Shown one piece after another: positions 58,688 through 64,000 of a stretch of 64,000 bases of DNA. The notes below the pieces were generated by a model. It saw nothing but the letters and a program-made list of their open reading frames with translations, searched no databases and had not been told where the DNA came from. The stretch is from Streptomyces sp. NBC_01275 (GTDB lineage Bacteria; Actinomycetota; Actinomycetes; Streptomycetales; Streptomycetaceae), in NCBI RefSeq assembly GCF_026340655.1, contig NZ_JAPEOZ010000001.1, forward strand, positions 2,356,001 to 2,420,000, written 5' to 3'. Position numbers and translations under genes: made by a program. How positions within the stretch are numbered: the stretch's first letter is position 1; each line of letters opens with the position of its first letter.

Positions 58688-59308
58688 CTACTTGATCATG
58701 TAGATCGTGGCGAAGAGGCCGATCCAGACGACATCGACGAAGTGCCAGTAGTAGGACACGACAATGGCCGCGGTCGCCTGCTCGTGGGTGAACCTCTTGG
58801 CCGCATAGGTGCGTCCGAGGACGAACAGGAAGGCGATGAGGCCGCCCGTCACGTGCATGCCGTGGAAGCCGGTCGTCAGGTAGAACACCGAGCCGTACGG
58901 GTCGGAGGAGAGCGAGAGCCCGTCCTTCTTCACCAGCTCGGTGTACTCGAAGATCTGACCGCCGATGAAGATCGCTCCCATGATGAACGTGGCGATGAAC
59001 CACGACCGGAGCTTCTTGACATCACCTCGCTCGGCGGCGAAGACGCCCATCTGGCAGGTGAAGGAGGAGAGCACCAGGATCGTGGTGTTCGTGGCCGAGA
59101 ACGGGAAGTTCAGGGACTCGGCCATCTCCTTCCAGTGATCAGGACCCGTCACCGATCGCAGGGTGAAGTACATCGCGAAGAGGGCCGCGAAGAACATCAG
59201 CTCGGAGCTCAGCCAGATGATGGTTCCGACGCTGGTGAGGTTCGGCCGATTGACCGACGGGTGCGCGTGCCCGGTTTCTACTGTCGTTGCTGTCGCCACG
59301 ACCGACAT
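58688..59308 (-). CDS. ctaE: Cytochrome c oxidase subunit III
   Basis: This 206-residue protein has five membrane helices, starting [24 protein letters not shown]. It has the [14 protein letters not shown] and [14 protein letters not shown] motifs of COX3. It lacks the first two helices of seven-helix forms, as is normal in actinobacteria. It is the first gene of the ctaE-qcrCAB unit. Its ATG lies inside a palindrome at 59299-59319. Confidence 0.97.
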   Translation of the reverse strand: MSVVATATTVETGHAHPSVNRPNLTSVGTIIWLSSELMFFAALFAMYFTLRSVTGPDHWKEMAESLNFPFSATNTTILVLSSFTCQMGVFAAERGDVKKLRSWFIATFIMGAIFIGGQIFEYTELVKKDGLSLSSDPYGSVFYLTTGFHGMHVTGGLIAFLFVLGRTYAAKRFTHEQATAAIVVSYYWHFVDVVWIGLFATIYMIK

Positions 59309-59319
59309 TATGTCGGTCG
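59299..59319 (-). promoter_or_regulatory. Palindrome covering the ctaE start codon
   Basis: cgaccgaca / tgtcggtcg form 9-bp perfect arms around tta, with the ctaE ATG at 59306-59308 in the left arm. In RNA this would place the start codon in a stem; in DNA it could be an operator. No function is known to me. Confidence 0.5.
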
Positions 59320-59497
59320 CTTATCCCGCCCTCACTCCGGGGGGTGCCGTTCGGAGTGTTCGCACGTCGTGTAGTGCCCGTATGGCCCATCGAAGTGGTG
59401 TTCCAAGCGGTGTTGGCGGGGTGTCCAAGGGAGTAGCATCCGCCGCATGGGCTCCGCCCGTCTCATGTCCGTACGACGCTGATGTCACGGAGGAAGC

Positions 59498-59902
59498 ATG
59501 CGGTCGACCGTCACGGTGCTGGTCTACAGCGACGACTCCAACACCCGCGAGCAGGTGAGGCTGGCGACCGGGCGCAGGCCCGCTCCGGACGTGCCCGTGG
59601 TGGAGTTCCTGGAGTGCGCCACACCCGCCGCCGTGCTGACGGAGCTGGACCGGGGCGGGATCGACGTCTGCGTGCTGGACGGGGAGTCCGTGCCCATGGG
59701 GGGCATGGGGCTGTGCCGGCAGATCAAGGACGAGGTGTTCGACTGCCCGCCGGTGCTGGTGCTCATCGGGCGGCCCCAGGATGCCTGGCTGGCCACGTGG
59801 AGCCGCGCCGACGCGGCTGTGACGCTGCCTGTGGAGCCCGTGGAGTTCGCGGGGGCGCTGGCCGCTCTGCTGCGCAAGAAGAGGCTGCAGCAGAGCGCCT
59901 AG
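59498..59902 (+). CDS. Stand-alone pseudo-receiver domain protein
   Basis: This 134-residue protein has the size and pattern of a response-regulator receiver: acidic Asp12-Asp13, VCVLDGES with Asp61 in the phospho-acceptor position, and PPVLVLIG. The conserved lysine before the last Pro is missing (LPVEPVEF stands there), and no output domain follows. It is conserved between ctaE and an L,D-transpeptidase gene in Streptomyces, so it may serve as a protein-binding switch. GGAGGAAGC precedes the ATG. No histidine kinase is adjacent. Confidence 0.75.
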   Translation: MRSTVTVLVYSDDSNTREQVRLATGRRPAPDVPVVEFLECATPAAVLTELDRGGIDVCVLDGESVPMGGMGLCRQIKDEVFDCPPVLVLIGRPQDAWLATWSRADAAVTLPVEPVEFAGALAALLRKKRLQQSA

Positions 59903-59920
59903 GAGCGCGCCTCCGCGCCT

Positions 59921-60018
59921 CCCTGGTCTCCCTGGTCTCCCTGGTCTCCCTGGTCTCCCTGGTCTCCTGAGCCTGGCCCCCTGGGCCTCCTGGGCCTCCT
60001 GGGCCTCCTGGGCCTCCT
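59921..60018. repeat. Two adjacent 9-bp tandem arrays
   Basis: ccctggtct is repeated five times (59921-59965) and gggcctcct four times (59983-60018). Both arrays lie between the pseudo-receiver gene and the L,D-transpeptidase gene. Slippage-prone, non-coding. Confidence 0.9.
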
Positions 60019-60039
60019 GGGGGCTTCGCCGCCCCCAGG
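60016..60039. terminator. 9-bp hairpin between convergent genes
   Basis: cctgggggc (60016-60024) and gcccccagg (60031-60039) pair perfectly around ttcgcc. Convergent genes flank it, so it may serve both. Confidence 0.65.
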
Positions 60040-60087
60040 ATCGCCCGGATCGCCCCAGGGCCGTCTGTCAGATGCCCTCAGGGGCTG

Positions 60088-61344
60088 TCAGACGCTCTCG
60101 GGACGCAGACGGGAGGGTTCCTGGGCCGGCTGCTGCTTGCCGCCGGTCAGGGCGCTGCCGTCGCGCCACTTGTCCCAGGCCAGGTTCCAGTCGCCGAAGC
60201 CGTTGCCGAAGGTCTCCATCGTGTCGCCGTAGCTGTTGACGACCTTGACGACGTCGCCCTGGTGGACGGTGTCGAAGAACCACTCGGCGTTGGACGTGCT
60301 CATGCCGGTGCAGCCGTGGCTGACGTTCTCGTAGCCCTGGGAGCCCACCGACCAGGGGGCGGCGTGCACGTACTCGCCGCTCCAGGTGACGCGGGTGGCG
60401 TAGTAGACGGGCAGGTCGTAGGAGTCCGAGGAGCCCTCGGCGATGCCGACCGTGGTGCCGCGCATCCGTACGAAGTACTCCTTGCCCAGGATGACCTTGA
60501 CGCCGTTGCGGGTCTCGAAGCCGGGCTTGCCGGTGGTGACGGGGATCGAGTTGATCTCCTCGTCGTTCCTGTAGACCGTCATGGAGTGGGAGGAGGCGTC
60601 CGTCACGGCGATGATCCGCTCGCCGATGGTCAGCTTGAGGTCCTTGGTGCGGGTGCCCCACAGGCGGTCGCCGACCTTGATGCCGTCCAGGTTGCTGTGG
60701 ACGCGGATGGCGGCGTGGGCGGGCCAGTACTCCTTGGGGCGGTAGTGGAGCTCCTTGTCGTCCACCCAGTACCAGGCGCCCTGCACGGAGGGCGTGGAGT
60801 CGACCTTGAGGGCCCGTTCGACGACGGCCCGCTGGGCGGGGTCCTTGACGGGCCGGCTCAGCTTGGCGGTGATCGGCTGGCCCACGCCGTACTCGCCCTT
60901 GTCGGGGCCGAACTCGACCGTGAGGGTCTTCTTGGCGGTCGGCCTGCCCGTGTCGAAGGCGAGGACCCGCCGGCCGGGGGCGCCGTCGTCGTCCTCGGTG
61001 CTCACGCGGACCGTGTAGTGGGCGTCGGCGGCGAGCGGCTCGGTGCTGTGCCAGCGGCTGCCGTCGGCGGCGAGTTCGCCGGCCACGTAGCGTCCTGAGC
61101 CGTCCACGGCGATGACGTCCGTGATGGGCTCGTCGTCGTCCGTCGCGGTGACTTCCAGAGGCTTGTCCGGGTCGGCCTTCTTGCCGTCGCCCTTGGGGCC
61201 GTTGAAGGAGATCTGGTCCGTCGCGTCGTAGGGGCGCGCGGAGAGCGGGTTGCCGTTCGAGCCGCACGCGCTGGCGACCGCGCCCAGGGCGATCACCAGC
61301 AGGATGCAGCCGACGACGGTGCGGGGGCGGGGTTCGTGGCTCAT
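60088..61344 (-). CDS. Lipoprotein L,D-transpeptidase
   Basis: This protein of about 418 residues has a lipoprotein signal ending VASAC (lipobox Cys about residue 27). Two Ig-like domains follow (about 50-265), then a YkuD catalytic domain with HAAPWS and SHGCTGMS (catalytic Cys and His). It makes 3-3 cross-links in peptidoglycan outside the membrane; the layout matches mycobacterial LdtMt2-type enzymes. ATG 61344 gives the signal peptide; the longer ATG frame (61416) does not. Confidence 0.93.
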   Translation of the reverse strand: MSHEPRPRTVVGCILLVIALGAVASACGSNGNPLSARPYDATDQISFNGPKGDGKKADPDKPLEVTATDDDEPITDVIAVDGSGRYVAGELAADGSRWHSTEPLAADAHYTVRVSTEDDDGAPGRRVLAFDTGRPTAKKTLTVEFGPDKGEYGVGQPITAKLSRPVKDPAQRAVVERALKVDSTPSVQGAWYWVDDKELHYRPKEYWPAHAAIRVHSNLDGIKVGDRLWGTRTKDLKLTIGERIIAVTDASSHSMTVYRNDEEINSIPVTTGKPGFETRNGVKVILGKEYFVRMRGTTVGIAEGSSDSYDLPVYYATRVTWSGEYVHAAPWSVGSQGYENVSHGCTGMSTSNAEWFFDTVHQGDVVKVVNSYGDTMETFGNGFGDWNLAWDKWRDGSALTGGKQQPAQEPSRLRPESV

Positions 61345-61422
61345 GACTTCATGGTGGGCAGCCACGTCAACGGCGGCGCGCTGGGTGACACGGACGGAGG
61401 ACACGATGTACGGCAAAAGCGT

Positions 61423-61456
61423 GAGCCCGGACCCTCCTGACGGAGTGTCCGGGCTC
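61423..61456 (-). terminator. Hairpin downstream of ctaF
   Basis: gagcccggac (61423-61432) and gtccgggctc (61447-61456) are exact complements, 42-75 nt after the ctaF stop. It marks the end of the ctaCDF transcript. Confidence 0.75.
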
Positions 61457-61497
61457 TGGTCGCGCTCAGCTCGTGTTACTGGGGGCGCCGCCGGGTC

Positions 61498-61896
61498 CTA
61501 CTGGGTGCGGCTCTCGCCTCGGTAGTACTCGAAGACCCAGCCCCACAGGCCGATCAGGAGCAGCGGCGCGGAGAAGTACAGCAGCCACCAGCCGACCGCC
61601 ACGCCCAGGAAGGCCAGGGCGCCGCCGACGGCCAGGGACAGCGGCTGCCAGCTGTGCGGGCTGAAGAAGCCCAGCTCGCCGGCGTCGTCCGCGACGTCCG
61701 CCTCCTTGTTGTCCTGTGCGCCGGTGTCGACCCGCCGGGCGGTGAAGCCCAGGTAGAAGCCGATCATGATGCACAGGCCGAAGGCCAGGAAGAGGGCCGT
61801 GGTGCCGGCCGGCTCCTTCGACCACACGCCATAGACAACCGCCATGGCGAGGACGAAGACGCTCAGCCAGATGAACATCTTGCCCTGGATCTTCAC
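61498..61896 (-). CDS. ctaF: Cytochrome c oxidase subunit IV (actinobacterial)
   Basis: This 132-residue protein has four membrane helices in two pairs (residues about 7-55 and 85-125) with [22 protein letters not shown] at the start and [10 protein letters not shown] near the end. Both are typical of actinobacterial subunit IV. It stabilises the aa3 oxidase. The ATG overlaps the ctaD stop (ATGA). Confidence 0.93.
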   Translation of the reverse strand: MKIQGKMFIWLSVFVLAMAVVYGVWSKEPAGTTALFLAFGLCIMIGFYLGFTARRVDTGAQDNKEADVADDAGELGFFSPHSWQPLSLAVGGALAFLGVAVGWWLLYFSAPLLLIGLWGWVFEYYRGESRTQ

Positions 61897-63629
61897 TTGC
61901 CGGCCTCCTTGCTGCCCGAGATGGCGCTGGCGCCGTGGCCGGCGTGTTCCAGCTGCTCGAGCGCGGCGATCTCCGGGTGGTGCAGGTCGAACGCCGGGGA
62001 TTCACTGCGGATCCGCGGCAGGGTGAGGAAGTTGTGCCGCGGCGGCGGGCAGGACGTGGCCCACTCCAGTGAGCGGCCGTAGCCCCACGGGTCGTCGACC
62101 TCGACCTTCTTGCCGTACTTGGCCGTCTTCCAGACGTTGTAGAAGAACGGCAGGACGGACAGGCCGAGGACGAAGGAGCTGATCGTCGAGATCGTGTTCA
62201 GGGCGGTGAAGCCGTCGGCCGCGAGGTAGTCCGCGTAACGACGGGGCATGCCCTCGGCGCCCAGCCAGTGCTGGACCAGGAAGGTGCCGTGGAAGCCGAC
62301 GAACAGCGTCCAGAAGGTGACCTTGCCGAGGCGCTCGTCGAGCATCTTGCCGGTCATCTTCGGCCACCAGAAGTGGAAGCCGGAGAACATCGCGAAGACG
62401 ACGGTGCCGAAGACCACGTAGTGGAAGTGCGCCACCACGAAGTACGAGTCGGAGACGTGGAAGTCCATCGGCGGCGAGGCCAGGATGACGCCGGTCAGAC
62501 CGCCGAAGGTGAAGGTGATGAGGAAGCCGGTGGCCCAGAGCATCGGTGTCTCGAAGGACAACGACCCCTTCCACATCGTTCCGATCCAGTTGAAGAACTT
62601 CACGCCCGTCGGCACGGCGATGAGGAACGTCATGAAGGAGAAGAACGGCAGGAGCACTCCGCCGGTGACGTACATGTGGTGCGCCCACACGGTCACGGAC
62701 AGACCGGCGATGGAGATGGTCGCGGCGATCAGGCCCATGTAGCCGAACATCGGCTTTCGGGAGAACACCGGGATCACTTCGGAAATGATTCCGAAGAACG
62801 GCAGCGCGATGATGTACACCTCTGGATGGCCGAAGAACCAGAAGAGGTGTTGCCACAACAGTGCGCCGCCGTTGGCCGCGTCGAAGACATGGGCGCCGAA
62901 CTTGCGGTCCGCCTCCAGGGCGAACAGCGCGGCGGCCAGGACCGGGAACGCCAGCAGGACGAGGACACCGGTCAGCAGGACGTTCCACACGAAGATCGGC
63001 ATGCGGAACATCGTCATGCCGGGAGCGCGCATGCAGATGATCGTGGTGATGAAGTTGACCGAGCCGAGGATCGTGCCGAAGCCGGAGAAGGCCAGACCCA
63101 TGATCCACATGTCGGCGCCGATGCCCGGGCTGCGGACCGCGTCCGACAGCGGGGAGTAGGCGAACCAGCCGAAGTCGGCCGCACCCGAGGGGGTGAGGAA
63201 GCCGCCGACGGCGATGAGCGAGCCGAACAGGTACAGCCAGTAGGCGAACATGTTCAGTCGCGGGAAGGCGACGTCGGGCGCGCCGATCTGCAGCGGCATG
63301 ATCCAGTTCGCGAAGCCCGCGAACAGCGGCGTCGCGAACATCAGCAGCATGATCGTGCCGTGCATCGTGAACGCCTGGTTGAACTGCTCGTTCGACATGA
63401 TCTGCAGACCGGGTCGGGCGAGCTCGGCGCGCATGAAGAGCGCCATGACGCCGCCGATGCAGAAGAACGCGAACGACGTGACCAGGTACAACGTACCGAT
63501 GGTCTTGTGGTCGGTGGTGGTGAGCCACTTGATCACGACGTTACCGGGCTGCTTGCGCCGGACCGGCAGCTCATTCTCGTAGGAGTCTTCAGCTGCCGCG
63601 GCACCCTGGGGTTCGTTGAGGATGCTCAC
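61893..63629 (-). CDS. ctaD: Cytochrome c oxidase subunit I
   Basis: This 578-residue protein has 12 membrane helices. It shows [12 protein letters not shown] (haem a His), [19 protein letters not shown] (CuB His with the cross-linked Tyr), [11 protein letters not shown] and [17 protein letters not shown] (haem a and a3 His). It reduces O2 to water and pumps protons. It overlaps both ctaC and ctaF by 4 nt. The C-terminal 50 residues are hydrophilic, as usual here. Confidence 0.98.
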   Translation of the reverse strand: MSILNEPQGAAAAEDSYENELPVRRKQPGNVVIKWLTTTDHKTIGTLYLVTSFAFFCIGGVMALFMRAELARPGLQIMSNEQFNQAFTMHGTIMLLMFATPLFAGFANWIMPLQIGAPDVAFPRLNMFAYWLYLFGSLIAVGGFLTPSGAADFGWFAYSPLSDAVRSPGIGADMWIMGLAFSGFGTILGSVNFITTIICMRAPGMTMFRMPIFVWNVLLTGVLVLLAFPVLAAALFALEADRKFGAHVFDAANGGALLWQHLFWFFGHPEVYIIALPFFGIISEVIPVFSRKPMFGYMGLIAATISIAGLSVTVWAHHMYVTGGVLLPFFSFMTFLIAVPTGVKFFNWIGTMWKGSLSFETPMLWATGFLITFTFGGLTGVILASPPMDFHVSDSYFVVAHFHYVVFGTVVFAMFSGFHFWWPKMTGKMLDERLGKVTFWTLFVGFHGTFLVQHWLGAEGMPRRYADYLAADGFTALNTISTISSFVLGLSVLPFFYNVWKTAKYGKKVEVDDPWGYGRSLEWATSCPPPRHNFLTLPRIRSESPAFDLHHPEIAALEQLEHAGHGASAISGSKEAGK

Positions 63630-64000
63630 AGGTTGTTCGTCTCCCGGTTCTTCTCATGGGCGGTCTGCTCGATGCCCGCGGGAACGTAACCGGTCTGCCC
63701 CTTCTTGGCGAGGTCCTTGAGGTGCTGCTCGTAGCGCTCGGGGGAGACGACCTTCACGTTGAACAGCATCCGGGAGTGGTCGACGCCGCAGAGCTCGGCG
63801 CACTTGCCCAGGAAGGTGCCCTCCTTGTTGGGGGTCACCTGGAAGGAGTTGGTGTGGCCCGGGATGACGTCCATCTTCATCAGGAACGGCACCACCCAGA
63901 AGGAGTGGATGACGTCACGCGAGGTGAGGACGAAGCGGACCGTCTTGCCCTCGGGGAGCCAGAGGGTCGGGCCCGGGTTGCCGGTCTGCGGGTTCCGCTC
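63626..64000 (-). CDS. ctaC: Cytochrome c oxidase subunit II, C-terminal part (partial)
   Basis: The frame stays open to the window edge, so only the last 124 residues are seen. They include [20 protein letters not shown] and the CuA site [12 protein letters not shown] (two Cys, His and Met ligands), with a further His in DVIHSFW. The N-terminal lipobox and membrane helices lie outside. It receives electrons from QcrC. The tail ([14 protein letters not shown]) overlaps the ctaD start. Confidence 0.96.
   Translation of the reverse strand, partial: ERNPQTGNPGPTLWLPEGKTVRFVLTSRDVIHSFWVVPFLMKMDVIPGHTNSFQVTPNKEGTFLGKCAELCGVDHSRMLFNVKVVSPERYEQHLKDLAKKGQTGYVPAGIEQTAHEKNRETNNL

Noticed and set aside
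59921..60018. Possible CRISPR-like repeat array
   Set aside because: Units are 9 bp, head to tail, without spacers. These are simple tandem repeats and no cas genes are present.

Overview
The window is a gene-dense, very GC-rich stretch of an actinobacterial chromosome. Codon third positions are almost all G or C, GTG and TTG starts are common, and several genes look leaderless. Gene content and order point to Streptomyces: an SAV_6107-type HEPN protein, a MacRS-like two-component pair, a ROK glucokinase, and bcc-aa3 respiratory genes. From memory, the order follows the S. coelicolor core chromosome around SCO2095-SCO2156. It also follows, in part, the Mycobacterium tuberculosis Rv2172c-Rv2200c block (Rv2175c/PknL, AroG, ArsA-like, FadD15, PimB', NlpC/P60, TrpD, CtaE-QcrCAB, CtaCDF). 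I saw no tRNA, rRNA, insertion sequence, prophage or CRISPR array, and no biosynthetic gene cluster.

Layout. 1-3.5 kb: the end of a transglutaminase-type membrane protein, then DUF3040, methyltransferase and HEPN genes. 3.6-7.3 kb: a degenerate ABC ATPase, a YhgE/Pip membrane protein and a TetR regulator, with a TetR-like dyad upstream. 7.3-8.0 kb: a non-coding or decayed stretch carrying a MacR-box-like palindrome. 8-9.5 kb: an FAD oxidoreductase. 9.6-12.9 kb: a Gln/Tyr-rich membrane protein, metF, thiE and the Rv2175c-type DNA-binding protein. 13-17 kb: an FAD reductase, then a TPP riboswitch driving thiO-thiS-thiG. 17.2-22.3 kb: a PASTA kinase, endonuclease IV, a DUF4396 gene behind a CsoR-like operator, a sulfite-oxidase-like enzyme, bfr, and bfd behind an iron box. 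22.3-25.8 kb: DAHP synthase and a fused TrpE-TrpG enzyme under a Trp-codon attenuator. 25.9-29.8 kb: phosphofructokinase, a MacRS-like pair and an acyltransferase. 30-37 kb: a lipase-like hydrolase, a membrane protein, an EEP-family protein, glkA, an acidic protein, an ArsA-like ATPase, an SRPBCC protein and a metallophosphoesterase. 37.4-45.4 kb: acyl-CoA synthetase, an apparently inserted cholesterol oxidase, a PimB'-like GT4, a GT87 enzyme, and a MATE/PadR pair with a three-copy operator array. 45.5-53.5 kb: a lipoprotein metallopeptidase, two NlpC/P60 hydrolases, a NYN protein, a zinc-ribbon protein, rhomboid, a lone Lrp-type RAM domain, and a class V aminotransferase behind a SAM-IV-type riboswitch. 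53.9-64 kb: trpD, qcrC-qcrA-qcrB and ctaE, a pseudo-receiver, an L,D-transpeptidase and ctaC-ctaD-ctaF (ctaC cut by the window edge).

How the genes work together. Aromatic amino acid supply (DAHP synthase, TrpEG, TrpD) is spread over three loci, one controlled by attenuation. Thiamin synthesis (ThiE, ThiO, ThiS, ThiG) is split across two transcription units. The last 9 kb encode the bc1-aa3 respiratory supercomplex. Envelope functions (kinase, acyltransferase, acyl-CoA synthetase, two glycosyltransferases, three wall enzymes) are interleaved with these.

The most interesting points are regulatory or structural. They are the CsoR-type site in front of the DUF4396 gene, the degenerate ATPase with its YhgE/Pip partner, and the CTAG-centred duplication that separates the trpE and pfkA stop codons. 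Others are an in-frame amber repeat behind the acyltransferase gene, a MacR-box-like palindrome beside an apparently frameshifted small membrane ORF, and nested inverted repeats in front of an NlpC/P60 gene.
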